From Rheinheimera sp. SA_1 (GTDB taxonomy: Bacteria > Pseudomonadota > Gammaproteobacteria > Enterobacterales > Alteromonadaceae): 54,464 nucleotides of DNA. Positions 28,207-39,455 of the stretch are shown one piece after another (the first letter of the stretch is position 1; the number at the start of each line of letters is the position of its first letter). Location of the stretch: positions 1 through 54,464 of the forward strand of contig NZ_LXWK01000003.1 in assembly GCF_001669775.1 (NCBI RefSeq). Direction: 5' to 3'. Made by a program: the position numbers and the translations under genes. The notes beneath the pieces are model-generated. The model saw only the letters and a program-made list of their open reading frames with translations, made no database searches and was not told where the DNA came from.

Positions 28207-28845
28207 ATGGCTATCGGTCTAATCGGTCGTAAAGTGGGCATGACTCGCATCTTCACTGAAGATGGCGTATCAATCCCTGTAACCGTAATCGAAGCAACAC
28301 CAAACCGCGTTACTGCCATCAAAACGCAAGACGTTCATGGCTATAGCGCATTGCAAGTGACTGCTGGCACAGTGAAGGCTTCACGCCTGAACAAACCAGA
28401 TGCAGGTCAGTTTGCAAAAGCTGGTGTCGAAGCCGGTCGTGGTCTGTGGGAATTCCGCCTGCAAGACAACGAAGGTGCTGACATCGCTGTTGGTAGCGAG
28501 ATTACTGTTGAAGTTTTCGCAGAGACGAAAAAAGTTGATGTCGTCGGTACATCAAAAGGTAAAGGTTTTGCCGGTACTGTAAAGCGCTGGAATTTCCGTA
28601 CTCAGGATATGACTCACGGTAACTCTTTATCTCACCGTGCACCAGGTTCAATTGGTCAAAACCAATCACCAGGTAAAGTATTCAAAGGTAAAAAAATGGC
28701 CGGACACATGGGTGCCGAGCGCGTAACAGTCCAATCTTTGGAAGTGGTACGTGTAGACGCAGCACGCAACATCCTGTTAGTGAAGGGCGCAGTCCCAGGT
28801 GCTATCGGCGGTGATGTGATTGTTAAACCTGCGGTCAAAGGCTAA
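28207..28845 (+). CDS. rplC: 50S ribosomal protein L3
   Basis: L3 is a primary 23S-binding protein near the peptidyl-transferase centre. The 212-residue sequence starts [16 protein letters not shown] and holds the [19 protein letters not shown] loop, whose glutamine is normally methylated by PrmB. Confidence 0.97.
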   Translation: MAIGLIGRKVGMTRIFTEDGVSIPVTVIEATPNRVTAIKTQDVHGYSALQVTAGTVKASRLNKPDAGQFAKAGVEAGRGLWEFRLQDNEGADIAVGSEITVEVFAETKKVDVVGTSKGKGFAGTVKRWNFRTQDMTHGNSLSHRAPGSIGQNQSPGKVFKGKKMAGHMGAERVTVQSLEVVRVDAARNILLVKGAVPGAIGGDVIVKPAVKG

Positions 28846-28864
28846 CGTCTAGAGGAGATGAGTG

Positions 28865-29470
28865 ATGGAATTAGCATTAAGAGACGCTAACGGCGTTCTT
28901 GAAGTTTCCGAAGCTACCTTTGGACGTGAGTTCAACGAAGCATTGGTACATCAGGTTGTAGTTGCTTACGCAGCTGGTGCCCGTCAAGGTACACGTGCTC
29001 AACTGACACGTTCAGAAGTACGCGGTGGCGGCAAGAAGCCATGGCGCCAGAAGGGCACAGGTCGTGCTCGTGCTGGTACAATTCGCAGCCCAATCTGGCG
29101 CGGCGGTGGTGTGACGTTTGCGGCTAAGCCACAAGATCACAGCCAAAAAGTTAACAGAAAAATGTATCGCGGCGCGATCATGAGCATTCTTTCTGAACTG
29201 GTTCGTCAAGAACGTTTAATCGTAGTTGAAAGCTTTGCAGTTGAAACTCCGAAAACGAAAGAACTGACTGCCAAGTTAAAAGCGATGGAACTGAAAGATG
29301 TTCTGATCGTTACTGACGAAGTTGACGAGAACCTGTTCTTATCAGCCCGCAACCTGTACAAGGTTGACGTGCGTGATGTTCACGGTATCGACCCTGTCAG
29401 CTTAATCGCCTTCGACAAAGTGTTGATGACTGCTGCTGCAGTTAAACAAATCGAGGAGATGTTAGCATGA
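28865..29470 (+). CDS. rplD: 50S ribosomal protein L4
   Basis: L4 lines the exit tunnel and is the S10 operon autoregulator. I take ATG 28865 (201 residues, start [10 protein letters not shown]) rather than the GTG 28862 immediately before it, since AGAGGAG then sits 7 bases upstream. The tunnel loop [20 protein letters not shown] is intact. It overlaps rplW by 4 bp. Confidence 0.97.
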   Translation: MELALRDANGVLEVSEATFGREFNEALVHQVVVAYAAGARQGTRAQLTRSEVRGGGKKPWRQKGTGRARAGTIRSPIWRGGGVTFAAKPQDHSQKVNRKMYRGAIMSILSELVRQERLIVVESFAVETPKTKELTAKLKAMELKDVLIVTDEVDENLFLSARNLYKVDVRDVHGIDPVSLIAFDKVLMTAAAVKQIEEMLA

Positions 29471-29769
29471 TCCGTGAAGAACGTTTACTGAAGGTTATTC
29501 TGGCTCCGCATGTGTCTGAAAAGAGCACAATTGCGGCAGAGACCAACAACACAGTCGTGTTCAAAGTAGCAACTACAGCCACTAAAGCAGACATCAAAGC
29601 TGCCGTTCAGAAACTGTTCGAAGTGGAAGTTGTAGGTGTTCGCACTGTTAACGTTAAGGGTAAGACCAAGCGCACTGGCGTGCGTACTGGCCAACGTAGC
29701 GATTGGAAAAAAGCTTACGTTACTCTTAAAGAAGGCAGCGAGCTCGATTTAGTTGGCGGCGCTGAGTAA
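29467..29769 (+). CDS. rplW: 50S ribosomal protein L23
   Basis: L23 is at the tunnel exit and docks trigger factor and SRP. 100 residues, with the signature [16 protein letters not shown]. It starts inside the rplD stop (ATGA). Confidence 0.97.
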   Translation: MIREERLLKVILAPHVSEKSTIAAETNNTVVFKVATTATKADIKAAVQKLFEVEVVGVRTVNVKGKTKRTGVRTGQRSDWKKAYVTLKEGSELDLVGGAE

Positions 29770-29785
29770 TAAGAGGAGTTAGGAA

Positions 29786-30610
29786 ATGGCACTTGTTAAG
29801 TGTAAACCTACGTCACCAGGTCGTCGCCACGTTTTAAAAGTGGTCAACCCAGACCTGCACAAAGGCAGCCCTTACGCACCTTTGTTAGAAAAGAAAACTA
29901 AGACCGGTGGTCGTAACAACCACGGTCGTATTACGACACGTCATATCGGTGGTGGTCATAAACAACACTACCGTTTAGTTGACTTCAAACGTAATAAAGA
30001 CGGTATCCCAGCTAAAGTTGAACGCCTGGAATACGATCCAAACCGTACTGCAAACATCGCTTTAGTGTTGTATGCAGATGGTGAGCGTCGTTATATCCTG
30101 GCTCCAAAAGGCTTAAAAGCAGGTGACACAGTGCAATCAGGTATGGATTCTCCGATCAAATCGGGTAACACCATGCCATTGCGCAACATCCCTGTGGGTC
30201 AAATCGTTCACAACATCGAACTGAAGCCTGCTAAAGGTGGCCAGTTAATGCGTTCAGCTGGTGCTTTCGCCCAGATCCTGGCGCGTGACGGTGCTTATGT
30301 CACTCTGCGTTTACGCAGCGGTGAAATGCGCAAAGTCTTAGCTGATTGCCGTGCAACTATCGGTGAAGTTGGCAATGCTGAACACATGCTCCGTCAATAC
30401 GGTAAAGCAGGTGCAATGCGCTGGCGCGGTGTTCGTCCTACTGTCCGTGGTGTCGTTATGAACCCGGTAGACCACCCACACGGTGGTGGTGAAGGTAAAA
30501 CTTCTGGTGGCCGTCACCCGGTTACACCATGGGGCGTACCAACGAAGGGTTATAAAACCCGTTCGAACAAGCGTACAGACAAGTTCATTGTCCGTCGTCG
30601 TGACAAATAA
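29786..30610 (+). CDS. rplB: 50S ribosomal protein L2
   Basis: L2 is needed for subunit joining and peptidyl transfer. 274 residues; the C-terminal [18 protein letters not shown] segment carries the conserved histidine equivalent to H229 of E. coli. Confidence 0.98.
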   Translation: MALVKCKPTSPGRRHVLKVVNPDLHKGSPYAPLLEKKTKTGGRNNHGRITTRHIGGGHKQHYRLVDFKRNKDGIPAKVERLEYDPNRTANIALVLYADGERRYILAPKGLKAGDTVQSGMDSPIKSGNTMPLRNIPVGQIVHNIELKPAKGGQLMRSAGAFAQILARDGAYVTLRLRSGEMRKVLADCRATIGEVGNAEHMLRQYGKAGAMRWRGVRPTVRGVVMNPVDHPHGGGEGKTSGGRHPVTPWGVPTKGYKTRSNKRTDKFIVRRRDK

Positions 30611-30629
30611 TTTAATGTGAGGAATTGCC

Positions 30630-30908
30630 ATGCCACGTTCTCTCAAGAAAGGTCCATTTATCGACCTTCACTTGCTGAAGAAGGTAGAGAAAGCGTTGGA
30701 AAGCGGTGACAAGAAGCCAATTAAGACTTGGAGCCGTCGTTCAATGATCATTCCACAAATGATCGGTTTGACCATCGCTGTCCATAATGGTCGTCAACAT
30801 GTACCAGTACTTGTCTCGGAAGAGATGGTCGGTCACAAGTTAGGTGAGTTTTCACCTACTCGTACTTACCGTGGTCATGCAGCCGACAAAAAGGCCAAGA
30901 AACGCTAA
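30630..30908 (+). CDS. rpsS: 30S ribosomal protein S19
   Basis: S19 is a 30S head protein pairing with S13. 92 residues, start [15 protein letters not shown], with the [16 protein letters not shown] signature. Confidence 0.98.
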   Translation: MPRSLKKGPFIDLHLLKKVEKALESGDKKPIKTWSRRSMIIPQMIGLTIAVHNGRQHVPVLVSEEMVGHKLGEFSPTRTYRGHAADKKAKKR

Positions 30909-30919
30909 GGGGTAAATAA

Positions 30920-31252
30920 ATGCAAGCATTAGCAAAACATAAATTTGCCCGTTCATCTGCACAAAAAGCTCGTCTGGTCGCTGACCAGATCCGTGGATTG
31001 GCAGTTGGAAAGGCGTTGGATGTTTTAACCTACAGCCCGAAAAAAGCGGCTGATCTGGTTAAAAAGGTTCTTTTATCAGCCATTGCGAACGCAGAACACA
31101 ACGAAGGCGCCGATATCGACGCTTTAAAAGTGAAAACTGTGTTTGTTGACGAAGGTCCGTCGATGAAGCGGATCAAGCCACGTGCTAAAGGTCGTGCTGA
31201 CCGTATCGTCAAGCGTACCAGTCACATTACAGTGATTGTTGCTGATAACTAG
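30920..31252 (+). CDS. rplV: 50S ribosomal protein L22
   Basis: L22 lines the exit tunnel. 110 residues; the beta-hairpin loop [18 protein letters not shown] shows no macrolide-type deletion. Confidence 0.97.
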   Translation: MQALAKHKFARSSAQKARLVADQIRGLAVGKALDVLTYSPKKAADLVKKVLLSAIANAEHNEGADIDALKVKTVFVDEGPSMKRIKPRAKGRADRIVKRTSHITVIVADN

Positions 31253-31261
31253 GAGTGAGAA

Positions 31262-31975
31262 ATGGGACAGAAAGTACATCCTAATGGTATTCGCCTAGGT
31301 ATCACTAAGCCTTGGAGCTCAACCTGGTACGCGAATACAAAAGATTTCCCGGATTTCCTGGTTGGTGACTTTAAAGTTCGTCAGTATCTGACAAAAGAAC
31401 TGAAAGCCGCTTCAGTAAGCCGGATCGATATTGAACGTCCTGCGAAAAGCATCCGTGTGACTATTCACACTGCTCGTCCAGGCGTCATCATCGGTAAAAA
31501 AGGTGAAGACGTTGAGAAACTGCGCAAAGCTGTAGCGACTATCGCTGGCGTGCCTGCACAGATCAATATTTCTGAAATCCGTAAGCCGGAATTAGATGCC
31601 AAATTAGTTGCTGACTCAATCAGCAGCCAGCTGGAACGCCGTGTAATGTTCCGTCGCGCTATGAAGCGTGCGGTACAGAACGCTATGCGTTTAGGCGCTA
31701 AAGGTATCAAAGTTCAGGTCGCTGGCCGTTTAGGCGGCGCAGAAATCGCTCGTGATGAGTGGTATCGTGAAGGCCGTGTGCCACTGCACACTCTGCGTGC
31801 TGACATCGACTACTCAACATCAGAAGCTTTGACTACTTACGGTATCATTGGTGTTAAGGTTTGGATCTTCAAAGGCGAGATCCTGGGTGGTTTACCACTG
31901 GCCAACAACAATAACGCCAACAACGACAAACAGCCTAAGGCGCCGAAAAAACCGGCTCCTCGCAAGGCTAAGTAG
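31262..31975 (+). CDS. rpsC: 30S ribosomal protein S3
   Basis: S3 forms part of the mRNA entry tunnel. 237 residues with the KH-domain segment [15 protein letters not shown] ([18 protein letters not shown]) and a lysine/proline-rich tail ending APRKAK. Confidence 0.97.
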   Translation: MGQKVHPNGIRLGITKPWSSTWYANTKDFPDFLVGDFKVRQYLTKELKAASVSRIDIERPAKSIRVTIHTARPGVIIGKKGEDVEKLRKAVATIAGVPAQINISEIRKPELDAKLVADSISSQLERRVMFRRAMKRAVQNAMRLGAKGIKVQVAGRLGGAEIARDEWYREGRVPLHTLRADIDYSTSEALTTYGIIGVKVWIFKGEILGGLPLANNNNANNDKQPKAPKKPAPRKAK

Positions 31976-31987
31976 GAGTATTGAGCG

Positions 31988-32401
31988 ATGTTGCAACCAA
32001 AACGTACTAAATTTCGTAAAGTGCACAAAGGCCGTAACCGTGGTTTAGCCCATGTTGGCGACAAGGTTAGCTTCGGTACTTACGCACTGAAATCAGTAGA
32101 ACGTGGTCAAATGACTTCACGTCAAATCGAATCAGCACGTCGTGCCATGACTCGTGCCGTTAAGCGTGTTGGTAAAATCTGGATCCGTGTGTTCCCAGAC
32201 AAACCAATGACGCAGAAGCCACTCGAAGTTCGTATGGGTAGTGGTAAAGGTAGCGTGGAATACTGGGTTTGCCAGATTAAACCTGGCAAAGTCCTGTATG
32301 AGATGGACGGTGTGTCGGAAGAATTAGCACGTCATGCGTTTACGCTGGCAGCTGCCAAACTTCCATTTAAGACAACCTTTGTAACGCGGACGGTATTGTG
32401 A
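31988..32401 (+). CDS. rplP: 50S ribosomal protein L16
   Basis: L16 contacts the A-site tRNA elbow. 137 residues, start [19 protein letters not shown]. The stop overlaps the next start by one base (TGATG). Confidence 0.97.
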   Translation: MLQPKRTKFRKVHKGRNRGLAHVGDKVSFGTYALKSVERGQMTSRQIESARRAMTRAVKRVGKIWIRVFPDKPMTQKPLEVRMGSGKGSVEYWVCQIKPGKVLYEMDGVSEELARHAFTLAAAKLPFKTTFVTRTVL

Positions 32402-32592
32402 TGAAAGCAAGCGAACTGAAAGCAAAAAGCGTAGAAGAGTTAAAAGCTGAATTACTGGGCCTGTTACGTGAGCAGTTCAACCTGCGCATGCAAGCAGCGA
32501 CCGGCCAGCTGGCTCAGACTCATTTGCTGAAAACGGTGCGTCGCGATATCGCACGTGTGAAGACCATCTTAACCGAGAAGGCAGGTGTATAA
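32401..32592 (+). CDS. rpmC: 50S ribosomal protein L29
   Basis: L29 lies by the tunnel exit near L23. 63 residues from ATG 32401, matching the family start MKA-ELK-KSVEEL; a GTG one codon earlier is not preferred. It overlaps rpsQ by one base (TAATG). Confidence 0.96.
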   Translation: MKASELKAKSVEELKAELLGLLREQFNLRMQAATGQLAQTHLLKTVRRDIARVKTILTEKAGV

Positions 32593-32846
32593 TGAGCGAA
32601 AAAAACACCCGTACGCTGCAAGGTAAAGTAGTAAGTAACAAGATGGACAAGTCTATCGTTGTTGCTATTGAGCGTCACGTGAAGCACCCAATCTATGGGA
32701 AATTCATTACGCGCACTACTAAGCTGCATGTACATGACGAAACTAACCAGTGCAACGAAGGCGACATCGTGACTATTCGCGAATGCCGTCCTCTGTCTAA
32801 GACCAAATCTTGGACTTTAGTAGCAGTAGTTGGTACTGCATCTTAA
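32592..32846 (+). CDS. rpsQ: 30S ribosomal protein S17
   Basis: S17 is a primary 16S-binding protein. 84 residues, OB-fold, with the signature [13 protein letters not shown]. Last gene of the S10 unit; a terminator follows. Confidence 0.97.
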   Translation: MSEKNTRTLQGKVVSNKMDKSIVVAIERHVKHPIYGKFITRTTKLHVHDETNQCNEGDIVTIRECRPLSKTKSWTLVAVVGTAS

Positions 32847-32866
32847 TTCTTCGGAGTTGAGATGAG

Positions 32867-32900
32867 AAAAAGCGGCCCTTTTTTGGGCCGCTTTTATTTT
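32867..32900 (+). terminator. S10 operon terminator
   Basis: AAAAGCGGCCC (32868-32878) pairs with GGGCCGCTTTT (32885-32895), loop TTTTTT, then ATTTT. Confidence 0.85.
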
Positions 32901-32904
32901 GAGC

Positions 32905-32933
32905 TACCACTTTTCAAAAAGTGCTGTTATAAT
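32905..32933 (+). promoter_or_regulatory. spc operon promoter (-10 clear, -35 weak)
   Basis: TATAAT at 32928-32933 follows the S10 terminator by about 30 bp. The -35 region (32905-32910) is poor, and it overlaps the start of an inverted repeat CACTTTT/AAAAGTG at 32908-32923. Confidence 0.55.
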
Positions 32934-33019
32934 CACGCGCCCTTTTGTATGGGGGTAGTTTAAGCAAAAAGCATCGTAATCCTTCGGGGTTACTCGTAGT
33001 GGAATAGCGGAGCACTAAG

Positions 33020-33388
33020 ATGATCCAAATGCAATCTATGCTGGAAGTCGCAGACAACAGCGGCGCGCGCAGCGTAATGTGTATTAAGGTCTTAGGTGGT
33101 TCGCATCGCCGTTATGCAGCAATTGGTGACGTTATCAAGATCACCGTTAAGGAAGCAATTCCTCGCGGTAAGGTCAAAAAAGGTGACGTTCTGAATGCTG
33201 TGGTGGTGCGTACACGCAAAGGCGTACGCCGTCAGGACGGTTCATTGATCCGTTTTGATCGCAATGCAGCTGTGTTGTTAAACAACAAGCTGGAACCGAT
33301 CGGCACACGTATTTTTGGACCTGTTACCCGCGAACTTCGTGGTGAAAAATTCATGAAGATCGTTTCTCTGGCCCCAGAAGTACTGTAA
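33020..33388 (+). CDS. rplN: 50S ribosomal protein L14
   Basis: L14 forms inter-subunit bridges with the 30S. 122 residues, start [17 protein letters not shown], with the [19 protein letters not shown] segment. First gene of the spc operon. Confidence 0.98.
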   Translation: MIQMQSMLEVADNSGARSVMCIKVLGGSHRRYAAIGDVIKITVKEAIPRGKVKKGDVLNAVVVRTRKGVRRQDGSLIRFDRNAAVLLNNKLEPIGTRIFGPVTRELRGEKFMKIVSLAPEVL

Positions 33389-33397
33389 GGAGTCACC

Positions 33398-33712
33398 ATG
33401 GCTAGTAAAATCCGTCGTGATGACGAGGTTGTTGTTCTTACTGGTAAGGACAAAGGTAAGCGCGGTACAGTTTCTAAAGTTTTAGTTGCTGAAGATCGTG
33501 TTTATGTTACCGGCGTGAACCTGGTTAAAAAACATCAGAAGCCTGTTCCGGCCCTGAATACACCAGGCGGTATCGTCGAGAAAGAAGCCTCGATTCATGT
33601 ATCAAATGTAGCGATTTTCAACCCTGCCACTGGTAAGGCTGATCGCGTTGGTTTCCGTTTTGAAGATGGCAAGAAAGTTCGCTTCTTCAAATCGAATAAT
33701 GAAAAAATCTAA
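33398..33712 (+). CDS. rplX: 50S ribosomal protein L24
   Basis: L24 initiates 50S assembly. 104 residues with the KOW-type start [18 protein letters not shown]. Confidence 0.97.
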   Translation: MASKIRRDDEVVVLTGKDKGKRGTVSKVLVAEDRVYVTGVNLVKKHQKPVPALNTPGGIVEKEASIHVSNVAIFNPATGKADRVGFRFEDGKKVRFFKSNNEKI

Positions 33713-33732
33713 ATAGCTATTGGAGTAATACG

Positions 33733-34272
33733 ATGGCGAAACTGCATGAAATTTATAAAGACACAGTAGTTCCTGAGCTGTTTAAACAGTTCGGCTACAC
33801 TAGCGTCATGCAAGTCCCTCGGATTGTGAAAATCACACTCAACATGGGTGTGGGTGAAGCTGTTGCTGATAAGAAAGTTTTGGATAACGCTGTAGCAGAT
33901 TTAACTGCTATCTCTGGTCAAAAGCCATTGGTTACTAAAGCTCGCAAGTCAGTTGCTGGTTTCAAAATCCGTGAAGGCTACCCTATTGGTGCTAAAGTGA
34001 CCCTGCGTGGCGAACGTATGTGGGATTTCCTCGAGCGTTTAGTGTCTATCGCTATTCCTCGTATCCGCGACTTCCGCGGTGTAAATCCTAAGTCGTTCGA
34101 CGGCCGTGGTAACTACAGCATGGGCGTTCGTGAGCAAATCATTTTCCCTGAAATCGAATACGATAAAGTTGATGCGGTACGTGGTTTAGATATCACTATC
34201 ACGACAACAGCTCGTACTGATGACGAAGGGCGTGCATTACTTGCCGCGTTTAACTTCCCATTCAAGAAATAA
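33733..34272 (+). CDS. rplE: 50S ribosomal protein L5
   Basis: L5 binds 5S rRNA and contacts the P-site tRNA. 179 residues; [13 protein letters not shown] and [18 protein letters not shown] are typical. In E. coli S8 represses the spc operon at the start of this gene. Confidence 0.98.
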   Translation: MAKLHEIYKDTVVPELFKQFGYTSVMQVPRIVKITLNMGVGEAVADKKVLDNAVADLTAISGQKPLVTKARKSVAGFKIREGYPIGAKVTLRGERMWDFLERLVSIAIPRIRDFRGVNPKSFDGRGNYSMGVREQIIFPEIEYDKVDAVRGLDITITTTARTDDEGRALLAAFNFPFKK

Positions 34273-34283
34273 GGTGTAGGGTC

Positions 34284-34589
34284 ATGGCAAAACAATCAAT
34301 GAAAGCACGTGAAGCAAAGCGTGCAGTACTGGTAGCCAAATACGCTGAGCAACGTCATGCACTGAAGGACGCTATTGCTAACCCGGCAACTTCTGACGAA
34401 GACCGTTGGGCAGCAGTTCTGAAGTTACAGTCGTTGCCGCGTGATTCAAGCCCTGCTCGTCAACGTAATCGTTGTCGTGTAACAGGTCGTCCTCACGGTT
34501 ACCTTCGCAAGTTCGGCATGAGCCGGATCAAGGTACGTGAAGCAGCGATGCGCGGTGAAATTCCTGGCCTTCGTAAGGCTAGCTGGTAA
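34284..34589 (+). CDS. rpsN: 30S ribosomal protein S14
   Basis: S14 is a 30S head protein. 101 residues, the long zinc-free form lacking the four-cysteine motif; ends [11 protein letters not shown]. Confidence 0.97.
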   Translation: MAKQSMKAREAKRAVLVAKYAEQRHALKDAIANPATSDEDRWAAVLKLQSLPRDSSPARQRNRCRVTGRPHGYLRKFGMSRIKVREAAMRGEIPGLRKASW

Positions 34590-34609
34590 GAATCACGGGA
34601 GTAACAGCT

Positions 34610-35002
34610 ATGAGCATGCAAGATCCAGTAGCGGATATGTTTACTCGCATCCGCAACGGCCAAGCTGCCAAAAAGATTGCGGTTAAGATGCCATCTTCAA
34701 AAATGAAGATTGCTATCGCGAAAGTATTAAAAGACGAAGGTTACATCGAAGATTTCGCTGTGTCTGCTGACGTAAAAGCAGAGCTGGAAGTTACTTTAAA
34801 GTATTTCCAGGGCAAATCAGTTATTGAGACTATCGATCGTGTTAGCCGGCCTGGTCTGCGTATCTATAAGAAACGCGGCGAATTACCAAAAGTAATGGGC
34901 GGTTTAGGTGTAGCAATTATTTCTACATCTAAAGGGTTAATGACTGACCGCGCAGCGCGCAAGGTTGGTATCGGTGGCGAAATCATCGGCTACGTAGCGT
35001 AA
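34610..35002 (+). CDS. rpsH: 30S ribosomal protein S8
   Basis: S8 organises the 30S central domain and is the usual spc repressor. 130 residues, start [18 protein letters not shown], with C-terminal [15 protein letters not shown]. Confidence 0.98.
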   Translation: MSMQDPVADMFTRIRNGQAAKKIAVKMPSSKMKIAIAKVLKDEGYIEDFAVSADVKAELEVTLKYFQGKSVIETIDRVSRPGLRIYKKRGELPKVMGGLGVAIISTSKGLMTDRAARKVGIGGEIIGYVA

Positions 35003-35017
35003 CGGAGGTAGTAATCT

Positions 35018-35551
35018 ATGTCTCGTGTTGCTAAAGCCCCCATCGCCGTCCCTGCAGGTGTGACTATCACACTGAATGGTCAGAACGTCGTGGTAAAGGG
35101 TAAAAACGGCGAGTTAACGTTAAACGTTAACCCTGCAGTTGAAATCGTTGTTGATGGTAATGTTGTTCGTACCAATCCACGTGACGGTTTTGATAACGCA
35201 GACGCACAAGCGGGTACCGCTCGCGCGTTGATCAACAACCTGGTAACTGGTGTAGCTGAAGGCTATACCCGTAAACTTGAGTTAGTTGGTGTTGGTTACC
35301 GTGCAAAAGCTGAAGGTAAAGTATTAAACCTGAGCCTTGGCTTTTCTCACCCGGTAGTGTTCGAGGTACCTAACGGTATCACGATCGAAACCCCTTCTCA
35401 GACAGAAGTGTTGGTGAAAGGTGCTGACAAACAATTAGTTGGTCAAGTCGCTGCAAACATCCGCGCGTATCGCAAACCAGAGCCTTATAAAGGTAAAGGT
35501 GTTCGTTACGCTAATGAAAACGTGCGTCGTAAAGAAGCGAAGAAAAAGTAG
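35018..35551 (+). CDS. rplF: 50S ribosomal protein L6
   Basis: L6 sits near the sarcin-ricin loop. 177 residues of two similar domains; C-terminal signature [13 protein letters not shown]. Confidence 0.98.
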   Translation: MSRVAKAPIAVPAGVTITLNGQNVVVKGKNGELTLNVNPAVEIVVDGNVVRTNPRDGFDNADAQAGTARALINNLVTGVAEGYTRKLELVGVGYRAKAEGKVLNLSLGFSHPVVFEVPNGITIETPSQTEVLVKGADKQLVGQVAANIRAYRKPEPYKGKGVRYANENVRRKEAKKK

Positions 35552-35560
35552 GGTAGGACG

Positions 35561-35911
35561 ATGGATAAGAAACTTGCTCGTCTGCGCCGCGCTAAACGCG
35601 TTCGCAGAAATATTATCGAACAAGGTGCGAATCGCTTGGTTGTACACCGTACGCCACGTCACATCTATGCCCAGCTTATCGCACCAAATGCTGAAGTGAT
35701 TGCTGCTGCGTCAACCGTTGAAGCTTCAATCCGTGAATCGTTGAAGTACACTGGTAACGTCGACGCTGCTAAAGCTATTGGTAAGGCGATTGCTGAACGT
35801 GCACTGGCTAAAGGCGTGACGAATGTTGCCTTTGACCGCAGCGGTTTCCAGTATCATGGTCGTGTGCAGGCGTTAGCCGACGCGGCGCGTGAAGCCGGTC
35901 TTCAATTCTAG
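35561..35911 (+). CDS. rplR: 50S ribosomal protein L18
   Basis: L18 binds 5S rRNA with L5 and L25. 116 residues, basic start [16 protein letters not shown] and end [20 protein letters not shown]. Confidence 0.97.
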   Translation: MDKKLARLRRAKRVRRNIIEQGANRLVVHRTPRHIYAQLIAPNAEVIAAASTVEASIRESLKYTGNVDAAKAIGKAIAERALAKGVTNVAFDRSGFQYHGRVQALADAAREAGLQF

Positions 35912-35920
35912 GAGTAGATC

Positions 35921-36424
35921 ATGGCTAACGTAGAAGCAAAACAACAATCTGACTTGCAAGAGAAGCTGGTTGCTGTGAATCGTGTGTCTAAAGTTGTTAA
36001 GGGTGGTCGGATTTTCTCCTTCACTGCTCTGACAGTTGTAGGCGACGGTACCGGCCGTGTTGGCTTCGGTTACGGTAAAGCACGCGAAGTTCCAGCTGCT
36101 ATTCAAAAAGCAATGGAAAAAGCGCGCCGTAACATGACTCAAGTTGAGTTAAACGGTAACACCCTTCATCACCCGGTTAAAGGTGTACACGCTGGTTCCA
36201 ACGTGTATATGCAACCGGCTTCAGAAGGTACTGGTATTATTGCCGGTGGTGCAATGCGCGCCGTGTTAGAAGTAGCTGGCGTACAAAACGTATTGTCTAA
36301 GTGCTACGGCTCAACTAACCCGATCAACGTGGTTCGCGCCACTATCAATGCTCTGTCTGCGATCAAATCGCCAGCACAGGTAGCCGCTAAACGTGGCTTA
36401 CGCGTTGACGACATTCTGGGGTAA
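35921..36424 (+). CDS. rpsE: 30S ribosomal protein S5
   Basis: S5 is part of the mRNA entry site and affects decoding accuracy. 167 residues, with [19 protein letters not shown] and the [13 protein letters not shown] helix. Confidence 0.98.
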   Translation: MANVEAKQQSDLQEKLVAVNRVSKVVKGGRIFSFTALTVVGDGTGRVGFGYGKAREVPAAIQKAMEKARRNMTQVELNGNTLHHPVKGVHAGSNVYMQPASEGTGIIAGGAMRAVLEVAGVQNVLSKCYGSTNPINVVRATINALSAIKSPAQVAAKRGLRVDDILG

Positions 36425-36430
36425 TTTGCC

Positions 36431-36613
36431 ATGGCTCAAAAAACAGTAACAGTAACCCAAACTAAGTCCAGCATCGGTCGTTTACCAAAACACCGCGCAA
36501 CTTTAGTTGGTTTAGGCTTACGCCGTATTGGTCACACCGTCACGCTGGAAGATACACCTTCAGTACGCGGTATGATTAACACTGTGTATTACATGGTTAA
36601 AGTGGAGGAGTAA
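36431..36613 (+). CDS. rpmD: 50S ribosomal protein L30
   Basis: A small peripheral 50S protein. 60 residues, signature [20 protein letters not shown]. Follows rpsE by 6 bp. Confidence 0.96.
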   Translation: MAQKTVTVTQTKSSIGRLPKHRATLVGLGLRRIGHTVTLEDTPSVRGMINTVYYMVKVEE

Positions 36614-36616
36614 GCG

Positions 36617-37051
36617 ATGTTATTAAATACACTTTCTCCGGCTCCAGGCTCGAAAAAAGAGAAGCGCCGTTTAGGTCGTGGTATCGGTTCTGGCTTAGGT
36701 AAGACTGGTGGCCGTGGTCACAAAGGTCTGAAGTCACGCTCTGGCGGTAAAGTACGTCCAGGTTTCGAAGGCGGTCAAATGCCTTTGAAACAGCGTCTGC
36801 CTAAGTTTGGTTTTACATCATTAAAAGGCTTAGTGTCTGCTGAAGTGCGTTTGCACGAACTGGCGCTGGTTGTTGGTGATGTAGCAGATCTGACTACACT
36901 GGCTGAAGCGAACGTAATTACTCGCAACATCAAGTTTGCAAAGGTTGTACTGTCTGGCGAGTTAGCTCGTCCAATCACAGTAAAAGGCCTGCGCGTAACT
37001 AAAGGTGCGCGTGCTGCGATCGAAGCTGCTGGCGGCAAAGTAGAAGAATAA
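36617..37051 (+). CDS. rplO: 50S ribosomal protein L15
   Basis: L15 is a late 50S assembly protein. 144 residues with the Gly/Arg-rich N-terminal extension ([18 protein letters not shown]). Directly precedes secY. Confidence 0.98.
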   Translation: MLLNTLSPAPGSKKEKRRLGRGIGSGLGKTGGRGHKGLKSRSGGKVRPGFEGGQMPLKQRLPKFGFTSLKGLVSAEVRLHELALVVGDVADLTTLAEANVITRNIKFAKVVLSGELARPITVKGLRVTKGARAAIEAAGGKVEE

Positions 37052-37066
37052 TAAGGATAGTACGCG

Positions 37067-38395
37067 ATGGCTAGACCAGGTCAGGACTCAAAAAGTACAA
37101 AAGGCGGCTTCAGTGAGCTGAAATCCCGTCTGTTATTTGTGCTGATGGCCATAATCGTCTTTCGGTTAGGTTCATTTGTGCCAATTCCTGGAATTGACGC
37201 CACCGTGCTTGCTCAATTATTCGAACAGCAAAAAGGTACCATCGTTGAAATGTTTAACATGTTCAGCGGTGGTGCTCTTGAGCGTGCATCTGTATTTGCG
37301 CTTGGTATTATGCCCTACATTTCGGCTTCAATTATTGTTCAGTTATTGACGGTCATGCACCCGAAAATGGCAGAGCTAAAGAAAGAAGGTGAGGCAGGCA
37401 AACGCAAAATTAATCAGTATACACGTTACGGTACCTTAGCTTTAGCATTGGTCCAGGCGGCAAGTATTGCCACTGGTCTGCCAAACATGATGCCAGGACT
37501 GGTCATTAATCCAGGTTTTGGTTTCTACTTTACTGCAGTTGTAAGTCTGGTGACTGGTACCATGTTTTTGATGTGGTTAGGTGAACAGATTACTGAGCGT
37601 GGTATTGGTAATGGTATCTCGTTGCTGATCTTTGTCGGTATCGTTGCTGGCTTCCCGTCGGCCGTAGGCCAGACGATTGAGATGGCACGTCAAGGCGATC
37701 TGCACTTTTTGTTATTGCTGTTTATTGTTGCGATTGTTGTGGTTGTTACTTGGTTCGTTGTGTTTTTCGAACGTGGTCAGCGCCGAATTGTGGTAAATTA
37801 CGCGAAGCGTCAGCAAGGCCGTCAGGTTTTCGCAGCGCAGAGCAGTCATTTACCGCTGAAGGTGAACATGGCTGGGGTTATTCCACCAATCTTCGCTTCA
37901 AGCATCATCCTGTTTCCAGGGACGATTGCAACTTGGTTCGGCTCAGGTGAGGGTGTGATTGCCAACTTCTTCCAGGAGTTAGCGTTAAATCTGTCTCAGG
38001 GGCAACCGCTGTACATCATTTTGTATGCTTCAGCGATTATTTTCTTCTGTTTCTTTTACACTGCGTTGGTGTTCAACCCACGTGAAACAGCAGATAACCT
38101 GAAAAAATCTGGTGCTTTTATTCCAGGCATTCGTCCGGGTGAACAGACATCTAAATACATTGATAAAGTAATGACGCGCTTAACCTTAGCTGGCGCAGCG
38201 TATATCACCTTTATCTGTTTGGTTCCTGAGTTCATGATGGTTGCGCTTAACGTGCAATTCTACTTCGGTGGCACATCATTGCTGATTATCGTTGTGGTAA
38301 TCATGGACTTTATGGCACAGGTACAGACTCACTTGATGTCACATCAATATGATTCTGTGCTTAAAAAGGCAAATCTTAAGGGCTTCGGTCGTTAA
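37067..38395 (+). CDS. secY: Preprotein translocase subunit SecY
   Basis: SecY is the channel of the Sec translocon in the inner membrane. The 442-residue protein has ten predicted membrane segments; the plug and lateral-gate region [12 protein letters not shown] and the cytoplasmic loop [15 protein letters not shown] are present. Its partner secE lies at 9275 in this window. Confidence 0.98.
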   Translation: MARPGQDSKSTKGGFSELKSRLLFVLMAIIVFRLGSFVPIPGIDATVLAQLFEQQKGTIVEMFNMFSGGALERASVFALGIMPYISASIIVQLLTVMHPKMAELKKEGEAGKRKINQYTRYGTLALALVQAASIATGLPNMMPGLVINPGFGFYFTAVVSLVTGTMFLMWLGEQITERGIGNGISLLIFVGIVAGFPSAVGQTIEMARQGDLHFLLLLFIVAIVVVVTWFVVFFERGQRRIVVNYAKRQQGRQVFAAQSSHLPLKVNMAGVIPPIFASSIILFPGTIATWFGSGEGVIANFFQELALNLSQGQPLYIILYASAIIFFCFFYTALVFNPRETADNLKKSGAFIPGIRPGEQTSKYIDKVMTRLTLAGAAYITFICLVPEFMMVALNVQFYFGGTSLLIIVVVIMDFMAQVQTHLMSHQYDSVLKKANLKGFGR

Positions 38396-38417
38396 GGTAA
38401 TTTTGCGGAGTTAAGTC

Positions 38418-38531
38418 ATGAAAGTACGAGCTTCCGTTAAGAAGATCTGCCGTAACTGTAAAGTTATCAAGCGCAACAACGTTGTGCGGGTAATTTGCGT
38501 CGAGCCAAAGCATAAACAACGCCAAGGCTAA
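38418..38531 (+). CDS. rpmJ: 50S ribosomal protein L36
   Basis: A 37-residue zinc-ribbon protein of the large subunit. It has the metal ligands C11, C14 and C27, with H32 as the fourth (pattern C-x2-C-x12-C-x4-H), so this is the zinc-binding form. Start ATG 38418 with GCGGAG upstream. Placed between secY and rpsM as in E. coli. Confidence 0.95.
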   Translation: MKVRASVKKICRNCKVIKRNNVVRVICVEPKHKQRQG

Positions 38532-38587
38532 TACAGCAGAAAAAATTAAGAAAGGGCTAGACTATTTAGTTTAGCCCCGACTTATTG

Positions 38588-38616
38588 TTGCAATATGGCC
38601 GCCATTTGAGTATCCT
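38588..38616 (+). promoter_or_regulatory. Candidate alpha operon promoter
   Basis: TTGCAA (38588-38593) and TATCCT (38611-38616) are spaced by 17 bp. A hairpin GGGCTAGAC/GTTTAGCCC just upstream (about 38556-38577) lacks a T tract and may be a weak terminator. Confidence 0.4.
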
Positions 38617-38666
38617 TACGGGCTTTTCAAATCGGCACCCTTTTAATCTTTTATAGGAGAACGTTA

Positions 38667-39023
38667 GTGGCCCGTATCGCTGGCATTAACATCCCCGATA
38701 ATAAACATGCAGTCATTTCTTTGACTTATGTTTTTGGTATCGGTAAAACCCGCTCAAAGGCTATCCTTTCTGCAGTGGGTATCGAAGAAAACCGTAAAAT
38801 CTCTACGTTATCAGACGCCGAGTTGGATTCTCTTCGTGAAGAAGTTGCTAAGTACACCGTTGAAGGTGACTTGCGCCGTGAAGTTACATTAAATATTAAG
38901 CGTTTAATGGACCTGGGTTGCTACCGTGGCCTGCGCCATCGTCGTAGTCTGCCGGTTCGTGGTCAGCGCACTAAAACAAATGCGCGTACCCGCAAGGGCC
39001 CACGTAAAGCGATTAAGAAATAA
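38667..39023 (+). CDS. rpsM: 30S ribosomal protein S13
   Basis: S13 links the 30S head to the 50S and P-site tRNA. 118 residues from GTG 38667, the same start codon type as in E. coli, where S4 represses translation at this site. Signature [17 protein letters not shown]. Confidence 0.97.
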   Translation: MARIAGINIPDNKHAVISLTYVFGIGKTRSKAILSAVGIEENRKISTLSDAELDSLREEVAKYTVEGDLRREVTLNIKRLMDLGCYRGLRHRRSLPVRGQRTKTNARTRKGPRKAIKK

Positions 39024-39034
39024 GGTGATTCAAC

Positions 39035-39424
39035 ATGGCTAAAGCACCAGTTCGTACTCGTAAACGGGTAAAAAAGCAAGTTTCTGACGGTATGGCTCAT
39101 ATCCATGCGTCTTTCAACAATACCATTGTCACGATCACTGACCGTCAAGGTAATGCCCTGTGTTGGGCAACTGCCGGTGGTTCTGGTTTCCGTGGTTCGC
39201 GTAAGTCTACGCCGTTCGCTGCACAGGTTGCTGCAGAGCGCGCTGGTACAGCCGCGTTAGAATATGGTCTGAAGAATCTTGAAGTGTTTGTAAATGGTCC
39301 TGGTCCAGGCCGTGAATCAGCCATTCGTGCGCTGAACGCTGCTGGTTACCGCATCACAAACATCACCGACGTGACGCCAATTCCACACAATGGTTGTCGT
39401 CCACCGAAAAAACGTCGCGTGTAA
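39035..39424 (+). CDS. rpsK: 30S ribosomal protein S11
   Basis: S11 forms the platform near the E-site mRNA. 129 residues; ends [15 protein letters not shown], typical of the family. Confidence 0.98.
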   Translation: MAKAPVRTRKRVKKQVSDGMAHIHASFNNTIVTITDRQGNALCWATAGGSGFRGSRKSTPFAAQVAAERAGTAALEYGLKNLEVFVNGPGPGRESAIRALNAAGYRITNITDVTPIPHNGCRPPKKRRV

Positions 39425-39455
39425 TTAGCGCTTCTAAGATTATTGGAGAAAGAAG